Shown in pieces: positions 17,848-27,085 of a stretch of DNA of 64,000 nt (its first letter is position 1; every line of letters begins with the position of its first letter). The stretch covers positions 17,610,501 through 17,674,500 of the forward strand of contig NC_058191.1 of assembly GCF_907165205.1 (NCBI RefSeq). The letters run 5' to 3'. Both the position numbers and the translations under genes were made by a program. The notes beneath the pieces were generated by a model. The model saw only the letters and a program-made list of their open reading frames with translations, was not told where the DNA came from and made no database searches. This DNA is from Coccinella septempunctata (Eukaryota; Arthropoda; Insecta; Coleoptera; Coccinellidae).

Positions 17848-18541
17848 TATTTCAGTTTACTGAACATTCCTTGGAGTTTTTTCTCCATCTCTCTTTCAAT
17901 TTTCAACATGATTTTGTTGAAAATTTTTTCAGTAAAAGTGTCTAAATCGTCGGCGGATTCAGAGACTTTTCTGTTTTCTTTTGTTTTGTTGATCGTAGGT
18001 TTAGCTTGGGGCATTTTCGAGGTCTCCTTCTTCTGTACTGGTTTGGGTACTTCTTTTTTCTTGTCGTCTACTTTGGAGGGGGTGGGCTTCTTTTTCTCCT
18101 GGACTTTTAGAGGAATCGTGCTCTGCTGAGCCGATTTCTGGCCTGTTTCCCTCTTCCTTGTAACTAATTTGAATTCGCTACATCCTTTGTAGCTTGCTGG
18201 ATGGCCTTCTTCGCCGCACAGAACGCATGTGGCATTTCTCTCCTCACCTTTTCTGGTAAGTTCGCAATCTTTTGTGCAATGATTGCCAAAACATTTGACG
18301 CATCTGTATGGAAAAGAGCACTTGTTTTGGGCATGTCCGTACCTCTGACATCTGAAGCATTGGCTTGGATTTTCTGCCCTTCTTTTTGATTCCACTACAA
18401 TGCAGAGATTGTAGAGGCGTCTTATTTCGAAAATCTCCTTTCTCTGAGTTTTACCAGGTATAAGGGTATAAACTTTTTGGTTTTATTGGATGTCATTCTG
18501 GACACCTCGGCGTCATGGGTTCCTTGGACCTTTAGATCATT
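17847..18541 (-). pseudogene. LINE ORF1 with three zinc knuckles, frameshifted
   Basis: The best-preserved ORF1 in the window. From MESKRRAENPSQ (18395) it has CFRCQRYGHAQNKC, CVKCFGNHCTKDC and CVLCGEEGHPASYKGC, which are three CCHC-type knuckles. A Lys/Pro-rich linker follows, with a C-terminal helix-like end (KIMLKIEREMEKKLQGMFSK). These proteins bind element RNA in jockey-type LINEs. Upstream, a one-base loss near 18449 (GAGTTTTACC against GAGTTTTTACC at 11.3 kb) breaks the frame. The 5' end is lost at 18541, where satellite begins. The ORF1 stop overlaps the ORF2 start as TAATG. Confidence 0.85.
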
Positions 18542-19411
18542 TTTTATTAAATCTATTTCAGAGATGCACATGTTGAATTTCAGATCGATAGTTCTGATAG
18601 GAATTGAGATTTCAGTGGTCGATTCGACAAAATATCATTTCAATTCCCAAGGAACTATTGGATCAATTCGAACCAAATCCCAAAACTGTACACAGTTTTC
18701 GAATTAAGATGCACATGTTGAATTTCAGTTCGATAGTTCAGATAGGAATTGAGATTTCAGTGGTCAATTCGGCAAAGTGTGATATCAATTCTTAAAAACT
18801 GTTGGATCAATTCGAACCAAATCTTGAAACTGCACATAGTTTTCGAATTGAGATGCACATGTTGAATTTCAGTTCGATAGTTCTGATAGGAATTGAGATT
18901 TCAGTGGACGATTCGACATAGTATCATTCGAATTCTTTACGAACTATTGGATCAATTCGACCCAGATCTCGAAACTGTACACAGTTTTCGAATTGAGATG
19001 CACATGTTGAATTTCAGTTCGATAGTTCAGATAGGAATTGAGATTTCAGTGGTCAATTCGGCAAAGTGTGATATCAATTCCTCGAAAACTGTTGGTTCAA
19101 TTCGAACCAAATCTTGAAATTTCACACGGTTTTCGAATTGAGATACACATGTTGAATTTCAGTTCGATAGTTCAGATAGGAATTGAGATTCCAGTGGTCA
19201 ATTCGGCAAAGTGTGATATCCATTACTCGAAAACTGTTGGTTCAATTCGAACCAAATCTTGAAATTTCACACAGTTTTCGAATTGAGATGCACATGTTGA
19301 ATTTCAGTTCGATAGTTCAGATAGGAATTGAGATTTCAGTGGTCAATTCGGCAAAGTGTGATATCTATTGCTCGAAATCTGTTGGATCAATTCGAACCAA
19401 ATCTTGAAACT
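18542..19411 (+). repeat. Satellite array, F orientation
   Basis: Six monomers, types A and B, with 145-bp spacing. Two copies carry the CGAAAACTGTTGGTTCAATTC variant, also found near 45.3, 59.3 and 62.5 kb. Confidence 0.9.
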
Positions 19412-19843
19412 AAAAGTTAACTGAATCTATAACAGAAGTCACCACGTTAGAAAGCGAAAAATCGAAAATACTGAAGCGAAGTGAAAGAACTGAAGTAAAA
19501 GTCAAAAGTCGAAAAGTGACCGTCGCGGGGGAAAATTTGCTTTTATAGGCATATCCCCTCTCACGGTAAAAATCTGAAAATTCCAGAATGCGACAAGAAT
19601 GAAAAACGTCGTCAGCTCCGGTTTATCGCATATCAACAGATGAAAAACGTCGAAATCTTCAGCGGCATGTAAGAAAAACAACGTGAAATACAGATAAGCG
19701 GTTTTTTACATTCACTCTGCCTATCGGAATGAACGTACGGAATATTCGAGAATTAAAATATTTGCAAAGACGGAAATTTGAAACGAAAGAAACGCACTAA
19801 GATGAACTCCAATTTTCCTCAGAAAACTGGACTTCATCACATC
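19412..19843 (-). promoter_or_regulatory. Promoter-like unique island with TATA box on minus strand
   Basis: About 430 bp unlike any other part of the window, with no open frame of note. Read on the minus strand it has GCCTATAAAAGC, a strong TATA match (TATAAAAG at 19540-19547). A GC-rich stretch (CCCCCGCGACGGTCAC) lies where a start site would be, and a pyrimidine-rich leader follows. Upstream of the TATA are two copies of CGACGTTTTTCAT (19599-19611 and 19640-19652), 41 bp apart. Since H1 DNA is abundant here, a promoter of a core histone gene is a reasonable guess, but I see no histone coding sequence to prove it. Confidence 0.4.
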
Positions 19844-20200
19844 AGATAGGAATTAAGATTTCTGTGGTCAATTCTGCAAAGTGTGATATGAATTTCTCAA
19901 AAACCGTTTGATCATTTCGACCCAAATCTTGAAACTTCACATAGCTTTCGAATTGAGATGCACATGTTGAATTTCATATCGATAGTTCTGATAAGAATTG
20001 AGATTTCAGAGGTCAATTCGGCAAAGTGTGATATCAATTTCCCATAAACTGTTGGATCAATTCGAGCCAAATTTTGAAACTGTACATAGTTTTCGAATTG
20101 AGTTGCATATTGAGATGCATGCGAAAACTATGTGCAGTTTCAAGATTTGGTTCGAATTGATCCAATAGTTCCTTAGGAATTGAAATGATATTTTGACGAA
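19844..20200. repeat. Satellite, F then R
   Basis: Module satellite, with a turnaround near 20100-20120 through TTGAGTTGCATATTGAGATG. The layout matches 8180-8525. Confidence 0.85.
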
Positions 20201-20655
20201 TCGACTACTACTCCGGTTAGCGCATCCACCATTTCGGTTGGTGCAATAAAAGATATTTTTCGGAACGGTATCATTTTAATAATCGGTAATTTTTTTTTCG
20301 GTAATTCTAATCCATTTTCACCTTCTACTTCGGTAGGGGCGGCAACGATGTGGGCGACGACGGTTCTGACGGTGTTGGCGGTACGGCGGGCCTCAGTCGG
20401 AGGTCCGGCAGTATGGCCTCTGTCCTGCTCCCTGGAGTTGCGGTCGGTCCTGAGGCAGTTCTGGCGGTCCCTGGTCCCCTATCTCTAACGCAACACACCC
20501 TGGAAAGGACCCCCACACGGCCACACCTGGAACAGAACTTCTTCCTTTCCCCTCGGCAGTCCACCCTGTGGTGGCCTTCATTGCCACACCGCCAGCAACT
20601 GTGGGGGCCTAACCCCAGGTAGAACTGAAGTCCACAGGTCCCCACGGTCCTTCCG
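20201..20655 (-). pseudogene. Gag zinc-knuckle module (copy 6, reverse)
   Basis: AT-rich tail at 20201-20323, then the Gag fragment. It encodes CWRCGNEGHHRVDC and FCSRCGRVGVLSRVC. It shares the VDC variant with copy 1 at 5 kb, so those two are probably closest relatives. Confidence 0.65.
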
Positions 20656-20759
20656 AACTGAAATTCAACATGTGCATCTCAATTCGAAAACTGTGTACAT
20701 ACACCAGTGGCGGGCGTGGTTGCCTGTCGCACTTGAGACTCGGAGGCTGAAAATGACAT
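20656..20759 (-). pseudogene. Satellite scrap and H1 first codons (copy 6)
   Basis: The H1 start codon on the minus strand is at 20759-20757 and overlaps the LINE target duplication. About 18 H1 codons follow toward 20705. The H1 upstream flank continues only at 23502, after two LINE insertions. Confidence 0.75.
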
Positions 20760-20768
20760 TGTTTGACC

Positions 20769-21032
20769 TTTTTTTTTTTTTTTTTGGTGTAGCAGGGGGA
20801 AAATCTGCAAACAGACGAACACACCCTCTCCTGAGGGGGAACAGTGTGGGGATTCTCACTCTCCGAGCTCGAGACCCACTAAAAACCCTTTACTGCTTCT
20901 TCATAGGTTCCGGGCATTTTGCCTATTAACCAGTTGACTCTTATGGTTTCTGGACTCTCACACGATCATAGTCGTGTTGATATTTGTATGCTGCCTATAG
21001 CTTTTATAGGTTAAGCTCTTCTTTGGTTACAT
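20769..21032 (-). mobile_element. LINE-C 3' UTR and A-tail
   Basis: Noncoding end of LINE-C, closing with CCCCCTGCTACACC and the A-tail. It is near-identical to LINE-D (23202-23491) and more diverged from 11431-11757. Confidence 0.85.
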
Positions 21033-23191
21033 TTAAATCCTTAACTGATCTCTGGGTCTTCGGTAGTAGGTTCTTGACCTTCTAGCTTCTTCCGTTGGAT
21101 CGTAGTCGACTAATCTTCGTAGTTCCTCATTTGGATGTTGTTTGGCTTTGTCGAATATCCTTTCCGCCTTTCTCTTCATAAATTCTGTAACTGGTTCCCA
21201 TTCCAAGTCCTTGTAGATTTATTTGTTCCTAACAAACCAGGGTACGTCCATCGCCATTCTAAGGAGTTTATTCTCAGTGGCCTGTATTTTCTTGATGTGG
21301 GTCTTGGCTGCGAAGCCCCATGCCGCCGATCCATATGTGAGTTGTGGTCGCGCAATTGTTTTAATCATCGTCAACTTGATGTTCTTATTCATATGACTTC
21401 TTCTGCCTATGAGTGGATAAAGTTTACTCATTGCGGCTTTTGTTTTATCAACTGCACATTTGATGTGGTTTTTCCATGTAAGTCCTCTGTCAAGCGTCAC
21501 TCCTAGGTATGTTGCTTCATTTTTCCATTCAACCTCTTCTCCATCAACTTCAAGGTTTTCTTCCATCCTCAATCTTCTCTTTTGCAGTAATATTGCTTGA
21601 GTCTTTCTTCCATTGATTTGGATTTTCCATTTTATGCACCATTTGAGTAATTCATCTATGGCTTCCTGCAGTCTCCGGTGTATAATCTCTGGGCGTCGAT
21701 GTCTGAACGCTATTCCTGTGTCATCTGCGTACAAAGTGAGCATATTTCTAGCATTCTTCGGGATATCATAGACGTATATTACATAAAGCAGAGGTCCAAG
21801 TACCGATCCTTGAGGCACTCCCGCTTCTAATTGTCTGATTTGAGAGGTTGCTCCATCTATTTTCACATAAAAGATTCTATTCCTCAGATAGTTCCTTATA
21901 ATCTTGCATAGCTTGGTCGAATATCCTGCTTTTTTCATCTTGTAGATTAGGCCTTCGTGCCATACTCTATCAAAAGCTCTCTCGATATCCATCAGAACTA
22001 ATCCTGTGGCCTGTTTGGTCTGCATTCCTTCGGTGACGTATTCTATGAGCCGTAGTAATTGGAGTTCAGTCGAGTGTTCTCGTCGGAATCCAAATTGTTC
22101 GGGTGGAATTATCTTCAACATTTCTGTTTCCTCATTCAGCCTTCTGGCGATAACCCTCTCGACGACTTTTCCTAGTGCTGATAATAGGCTGATTGGTCTA
22201 TAATTTTGAGGAAATTTCCGTTCCTTTCCAGGCTTGTTGAAAACTATCATTTCTGCAGTTTTCCATCTCTTTGGGTAGTATTCGGTCCTCATCACTCCGT
22301 TTGTTATATTCGTCAAGGCTGCTATTCCTTTTCTAGGCAATTTCTTCAACATATAATTCGTTATCCTATCTTCTCCTGGTGCTTTCCGGTTTTTCAGTTT
22401 CATTATTATCTCTTTGATTTCTGTTGGTGAAGCCGGTTTTGGAATGATTTCGGTTTCCGGTGGTTCCATCATCAGTTCTTCGTTTGCCTCCACTTCTTCT
22501 TCTAGATCTTCATTGTCATCATCATTTCTGTAATTTATTCTGGCTTCTCTCTCAATTGAGTCGGCAAGTGCTTCGGCTTTTTCAAGTCTCGTATATACCA
22601 TTCCGTTTGCTCCATGCAGTGGAGTTATAACTGTCTGTTCTCGTCGTAAGCGTTTTTGCATTTTCCAAGCCGAGTGATCTATTGTATTCAGTTCCCTTAA
22701 TCTCTGGTGCCATCTGTTATTACGCAGTTCTGTTAAAGCATTTTTCAATATCTGACTATGCTTATTCAGTTTCTTCTTGTCTTCTTCTCTTTTTGTTGTT
22801 CTATAGATTTTCCTGAGTCTTCTGTTCTTTTTTATAAGTTCCTTTATATCCCTTGGCGTATCTCCATGTGAATGTTTTGGAATTGGTTTCCTTATTCTCT
22901 TGGTGCTTTCTTCATAGGCTTCTTTTATATGATTTTCCAATTTTTCAACTGCTTCATCTAATTCATCCTGGGTGTTTATTTGGGGAATTTCCCTGATTTT
23001 CTCCTGAAGTAAATTCTTATATTTCTCCCAGTCTGTGCGATCCTTGGTTTGTGTCTCTTCTTCGTTTCTTGGGTCATGTCCCACTATGAATTCTATGGGA
23101 TTGTGGTCTGAAGTTCCGTCTTCTATTGTATCAATGTTGATTTCTTCAGTGATGTCTTTCATTACGACAATGTCCAGTACATCGGGTAGTG
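21033..23191 (-). pseudogene. LINE-C ORF2: endonuclease end, RT, one nonsense codon
   Basis: The frame is open from LINE-D across LINE-C to 21219. Its own sequence begins TLPDVLDIVVMKDITEEINI, and SDHNP marks the endonuclease end. RT motifs are KFPQNYRPISLLSALG, a motif A region ending ERAFDRVWHEGLIYK, EAGVPQGSVLGPLLYVIY (B) and LYADDTGIAF (C). In the 706-codon frame starting at 23339, motifs A, B and C lie near residues 448-460, 507-520 and 537-540. A TAA at 21221-21219 replaces the Gln of RNKQIY. The frame then continues (WEPVTEFMKRKAERIFDKAK) to the true stop at 21035-21033. Apart from truncation and this single nonsense codon it is intact. Confidence 0.85.
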
Positions 23192-23201
23192 TTGTTTGAC
23201 C

Positions 23202-23491
23202 TTTTTTTTTTTTTTTTTTTGGTGTAGCAGGGGGAAAATCTGCAAACAGACGAACACACCCTCTCCTGAGGGGGAACAGTGTGGGGATTCTCACTCTCCG
23301 AGCTCGAGACCCACTAAAAACCCTTAACTGCTTCTTCATAGGTTCCGGGCATTTTGCCTATTAACCAGTTGACTCTTATGGTTTCTGGACTCTCACACGA
23401 TCATAGTCGTGTTGATATTTGTATGCTGCCTATAGCTTTTATAGGTTAAGCTCTTCTTTGGTTACATTCAAATCCTTACCTGATCTTTGGG
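23202..23491 (-). mobile_element. LINE-D: 290-bp 3' end of a LINE-C relative
   Basis: A very short 5'-truncated insertion: T-run 23202-23220 (A-tail) and about 270 bp of 3' UTR. It is flanked by TTGTTTGACC at 23192-23201 and 23492-23501. It shares the middle copy with LINE-C, so the two insertions hit the same site one after the other. Its 3' UTR fuses in frame with LINE-C ORF2, which explains the misleading N-terminus MKKQLRVFSG of the long frame. Confidence 0.9.
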
Positions 23492-23501
23492 TTGTTTGAC
23501 C

Positions 23502-23885
23502 TTAACACTTTGGATTTCTTCAAATAGTGGGACCGATATTAGCCAAGTTGACGGAAATTTTACGGGCGAATGGTTGGTAAATTATTGCTAAGGATTTGAA
23601 ATTGAGAGTTTCCTGCGCAATTTCGAGGATTTTAAAGTTTTTTATTTGTACCAATTATTGGGTTCATCATTGCATCGTATTTCGGACGAATGCGATATGG
23701 AAAATAGGCCGATATGTCATTTTTGACGGACCGAAACGATTCTTCCCAGACTTGCCGAAGTCTCTCTTGTCAAGGTTCATGGATATTCTTGTCATAAGTT
23801 ATTATTCCGAAAGTTGAGTGTCCTTGATCGAACAATTCATGATAAATAGAACTTATTCTTTTATTCATTGACCATCAAAATTCGA
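23502..23885 (-). pseudogene. Histone H1 5' flank (copy 6 continued)
   Basis: Upstream flank of the H1 remnant at 20705-20759, displaced by 2.7 kb of LINE DNA. It is complete to the distal end (CTTGATCGAACAATTC) and then meets the diverged satellite monomer. That monomer here lacks 8 bp or so (CAAATCTCTACAC). Confidence 0.75.
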
Positions 23886-24305
23886 TCCAAATCTCTACAC
23901 AATTTTTGAACTGAGATATACGTATTGAGTTTCATTCAGTTCGATAATTCAGATAGGAATTAAGATTTCTGTGGTCAATTCGGCAAAGTGTGATATGAAT
24001 TTCTCAAAAACCGTTTGATCATTTCGACCCAAATCTTAAAACATCACATAGTTTTCGAATTGAGATGCACATGTTGAATTTCATATCGATAGTTCTGATA
24101 AGAATTGAGATTTCAGAGGTCAATTCGGCAAAGTGTGATATCAATTTCCCATAAACTGTTGGATCAATTCGAGCCAAATTTTGAAACTGTACATAGTTTT
24201 CGAATTGAGTTGCGTATTGAGATGCATGCGAAAACTATGTGCAGTTTCAAGATTTGGTTCGAATTGATCCAATAGTTCCTTAGGAATTGAAATGATATTT
24301 TGACG
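23886..24305. repeat. Satellite, F then R
   Basis: Module satellite with a turnaround at about 24205-24230 (TTGAGTTGCGTATTGAGATG). The second half belongs to the first copy of the 2320-bp duplicated unit. Confidence 0.85.
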
Positions 24306-24765
24306 AATCAACTACTACTCCGGTTAGCGCATCCACCATTTCGGTTGGTGCAATAAAAGATATTTTTCGGAACGGTATCATTTTAATAATCGGTAATTTT
24401 TTTTTCGGTAATTCTAATCCATTTTCACCTTCTACTTCGGTAGGGGCGGCAACGATGTGGGCGGCGACGGTTCTGACGGTGTTGGCGGTACGGCGGGCCT
24501 CAGTCGGGGGTCCGGCAGTATGGCCTCTGTCCTGCTCCCTGGAGTTGCGGTCGGTCCTGAGGCAGTTCTGGCGGTCCCTGGTCCCCTATCTCTAACGCAA
24601 CACACCCTGGAAAGGACCCCCACACGGCAGCACCTGGAACAGAACTTCGTCCTTTCCCCTCGGCATTCCTCCCTGTGGTGGCCTTCATTGCCACACCGCC
24701 AGCAACTGTGGGGGCCTAACCCCAGGTAGAACTGAGGTCCACAGGTCCCCACGGTCCTTTCGAAC
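24306..24765 (-). pseudogene. Gag zinc-knuckle module (copy 7, reverse)
   Basis: Gag fragment with CWRCGNEGHHREEC and FCSRCCRVGVLSRVC, and the AT-rich tail at 24306-24430. The CCR variant is shared only with copy 8. On its H1 side it is followed by two whole R monomers rather than a scrap, which is the longer and probably older arrangement. Confidence 0.65.
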
Positions 24766-25012
24766 TGAAATTCAACATGTGCATCTCAATCCGAAAACTA
24801 TGTTCAGTTTCAAGATTTGGTTCGAATTGATAAAACAGTTTTCGAGGAATTGATATCACACTTTGCCGAATTGACCACTGAAATCTCAATTCCTATCAAA
24901 ACTATAGAACTGAAATTCACCATGTGCATCTCAATTCGAAAACTGTGTACAGTTTCGAGATTTTTGTCGAATTGATCCACTAGTTCCTTAGGAATTGAAA
25001 TGATGCTATGTC
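24766..25012 (-). repeat. Two satellite monomers, R
   Basis: Nearly two R monomers between Gag and the H1 3' end. The short modules have only the first partial monomer, fused to H1 codon ~18 at TTCGAAAACTGTGTAC. That point lies in the second monomer here, which fits an internal deletion creating the short form. Confidence 0.85.
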
Positions 25013-25149
25013 GTGTTCGATGAAAACATCTTGTCTGACATCGTATCTCTAGCGAGCGAAAATCTATAAAAGTAATATTTGATAGAAAATTCTAGAGGCC
25101 CTGAAAAGGACCGGATTTAAATTTTTTTCCTTCCAAAATTATATACGTT
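25013..25149 (-). other. H1 3' flank
   Basis: Unique DNA between satellite and the H1 stop, present only here and in the duplicate. It contains the histone stem-loop and, beyond it, sequence such as GACAAGATGTTTTCATCG that may include the downstream processing element. Confidence 0.65.
25097..25112 (-). terminator. Histone mRNA 3' stem-loop
   Basis: On the minus strand the sequence is GGTCCTTTTCAGGGCC. It can form a 6-bp stem with one G-U pair and a TTTC loop. It closely fits the metazoan histone stem-loop that replaces the poly(A) tail in replication-dependent histone mRNAs. It lies about 40 bp after the H1 stop, the expected distance. Confidence 0.85.
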
Positions 25150-25805
25150 TTACTTTTGCTTTTTGGGAGACGTTACTTTCTTCGGAGCCGTTACTGATTT
25201 GACCGTTTTTGGTTTCGGTGCTTTGGACTTCTTCGTCGGCTTTTTGTTTGCCTTCTTAGCTTTCGAGGGAGATTTCGTTAATTTTGGCTTCTTTTCTGTT
25301 GCAATTGCCGCTCTCTTTTCCGACCTACTCACTAGATAGATGTAGACCTGGCAGGTGATGTGTTCTTCTTGTCGGCTGCCATTGTAGGTGATGCATTCTT
25401 ATTTGCTCCATCGGCCGACTTGACCAATTTTTTCGCAAATTTCTTCGACGCGTTTGTTGTAGAACCGCCAGCGGCCAATTTGAAAGAGCCAGACGCTTCT
25501 TTTCCTTTGGTCTGAATCAAGGAACCGGACTGTACAGCGGTCTTTTCTTATGAACGGTGCAAGTTTTTAGAATCGACCTTGTAATTCGAACCGATGTATT
25601 TCTTGATAGCATGCAACGAGGATCCGCTCCTTTCTTTCAATCCTTTGATGGCACGATTAACCATATCGGAAGTTGGGGGATGGCTGGGTTTGACATGTTT
25701 TGACCTTGCTGAGGTTTTTTTCTCAGCTTTTTTCAGCGTCTTACCAACAGCAGTAGCGGGCGTAGTTGCCTGTCGCATTTCAGACTCGGAAGTTGAAAAT
25801 GACAT
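25150..25805 (-). pseudogene. Histone H1 pseudogene (unit 1)
   Basis: Linker histone, which binds nucleosome entry/exit DNA and compacts chromatin. The start is at 25805 (MSFSTSESEMRQATTPATAV). The winged-helix domain reads SHPPTSDMVNRAIKGLKERS, then GSSLHAIKKYIGSNYKVDSK. The frame breaks at NLHRS-stop, where a one-base loss destroyed an expected LAPFI-type segment. It recovers in the same register at EKTAVQSGSLIQTKGKEASG and stops again at TSI-TAG (25334-25332). The Lys-rich tail continues in another frame (SRSEKRAAIATEKKPKLTKS to TSPKKQK, end 25150). The region would encode about 218 residues, normal for insect H1. At least two lesions make it nonfunctional. Confidence 0.9.
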
Positions 25806-26180
25806 TGTTTAACCTTTACACTTTAGATTTCTTCTGATAGTGGTACCGATATTAGCGAAGTTGACGGAAATTTGACGGGCGATTGGTTGGTAAATTATTG
25901 CTAAGGACTTGAAATTGCAAGTTTCCTGCGCAATCTCGAGGAATTTAGAATTTTTTATTTGTACCAATTATTGGGTTCATCATTGCATCGTATTTCGGAC
26001 GAATGCGATATGGAAAAAAAGACGATATGTCATTTTTGACGGACCGAAACTATTCTTCCCAGACTTGCGAAAGTCGCTCTTGTCAAGGTTCCCGGATATT
26101 CTTATCATTAGTTATTATTTCGAAATTTGAGTCTCCTTGGTCGAACAATTCATGATGAATACAAGTTTTTCTTTTATTGA
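25806..26180 (-). promoter_or_regulatory. H1 5' flank of the pseudogene (unit 1)
   Basis: About 375 bp upstream of H1, homologous to all the H1-flank pieces in the window. It presumably holds the H1 promoter. An AT-rich stretch (GTACAAATAAAAAATTC) and a CCAATAATTGG dyad lie roughly 150-170 bp before the ATG. I see no clear TATA box at the usual distance. Satellite begins right after it, so H1 is enclosed by satellite on both sides. Confidence 0.5.
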
Positions 26181-26625
26181 TTGACCATCAAAATTCGATC
26201 CAAATCTCGAAACTGTACACAATTTTTGAACTGAGATATACGTATTGAGTTTCATTCAATTCGATAATTCAGATAGGAATTGAGATTTCAGTGGTCAATT
26301 CGGCAAAGTGTGATATGAATTTCTCAAAAACCGTTTGATCATTTCGACCCAAATCTTAAAACATCACATAGTTTTCGAATTGAGATGCACATGTTGAATT
26401 TCTTATCGATAGTTCTGATAAGAATTGAGATTTCAGAGGTCAATTCGGCAAAGTGTGATATCAATTTCCCATAAACTGTTGGATCAATTCGAGCCAAATT
26501 TTGAAACTGTACATAGTTTTCGAATTGAGTTGCGTATTGAGATGCATGCGAAAACTATGTGCAGTTTCAAGATTTGGTTCGAATTGATCCAATAGTTCCT
26601 TAGGAATTGAAATGATATTTTGACG
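26181..26625. repeat. Satellite, F then R (between duplicated units)
   Basis: Diverged border monomer, F monomers, then a turnaround near 26525-26550. It repeats 23886-24305 at the 2320-bp offset. Confidence 0.85.
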
Positions 26626-27085
26626 AATCAACTACTACTCCGGTTAGCGCATCCACCATTTCGGTTGGTGCAATAAAAGATATTTTTCGGAACGGTATCA
26701 TTTTAATAATCGGTAATTTTTTTTTCGGTAATTCTAATCCATTTTCACCTTCTACTTCGGTAGGGGCGGCAACGATGTGGGCGGCGACGGTTCTGACGGT
26801 GTTGGCGATACGGCGGGCCTCAGTCGGGGGTCCGGCAGTATGGCCTCTGTCCTGCTCCCTGGAGTTGCGGTCGGTCCTGAGGCAGTTCTGGCGGTCCCTG
26901 GTCCCCTATCTCTAACGCAACACACCCTGGAAAGGACCCCCACACGGCAGCACCTGGAACAGAACTTCGTCCTTTCCCCTCGGCATTCCTCCCTGTGGTG
27001 GCCTTCATTGCCACACCGCCAGCAACTGTGGGGGCCTAACCCCAGGTAGAACTGAGGTCCACAGGTCCCCACGGTCCTTTCGAAC
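26626..27085 (-). pseudogene. Gag zinc-knuckle module (copy 8, reverse)
   Basis: Duplicate of 24306-24765 with the same CWRCGNEGHHREEC and FCSRCCRVGVLSRVC motifs. One substitution near 26807 changes P to S in the downstream frame. Confidence 0.65.

Larger units (their letters stand above)
20769..23191 (-). mobile_element. LINE-C: jockey-type LINE, 5' truncated, with target duplication
   Basis: The T-run at 20769-20785 is the A-tail, followed by the 3' UTR and ORF2. The element starts in the endonuclease C-terminus at 23191. The target duplication TTGTTTGACC flanks it at 20759-20768 and 23192-23201. It is related to LINE-B but clearly distinct in protein and 3' UTR. The insert lies between the H1 start codon and the H1 leader, in the same orientation as H1. 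Confidence 0.9.
20759..23501. repeat. Three copies of a 10-bp target-site duplication
   Basis: TTGTTTGACC occurs at 20759-20768, 23192-23201 and 23492-23501, bordering LINE-C and LINE-D. The adjacent T-runs make the length ambiguous by up to two bases (TTGTTTGACCTT in the uninterrupted leader). Confidence 0.9.
23980..26299. repeat. 2320-bp tandem duplication, unit 1
   Basis: The unit runs from satellite through the Gag module, two R monomers, the H1 3' end, the H1 pseudogene and its 5' flank. It is followed at once by a second copy offset by exactly 2320 bp. Only a few substitutions separate the two, such as the TGTCGGCTG/TGTTGGCTG difference in H1. The duplication is recent. Confidence 0.9.

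Noticed and set aside
20672..20929. 85-codon frame across H1 remnant and T-run (MHLNSKTVYIHQWRAWLPVA…)
   Set aside because: A chance frame over satellite scrap, reversed H1 codons and LINE tail. No domain.
23205..23339. N-terminus MKKQLRVFSGSRARRVRIPT of the 706-codon frame as a real protein start
   Set aside because: It is LINE-D 3' UTR and A-tail (read as poly-Lys) fused to LINE-C. The true LINE-C part begins at 23191.
25594..25812. 72-codon plus-strand frame opposite H1
   Set aside because: Antisense shadow of the H1 globular domain. It exists only because the H1 strand is coding-like.
26181..26400. A CENP-B box in the satellite monomer
   Set aside because: No stretch fits the YTTCGTTGGAARCGGGA pattern. 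TTCGTTGCTTCTGACAG in diverged monomers shares only the first few bases.
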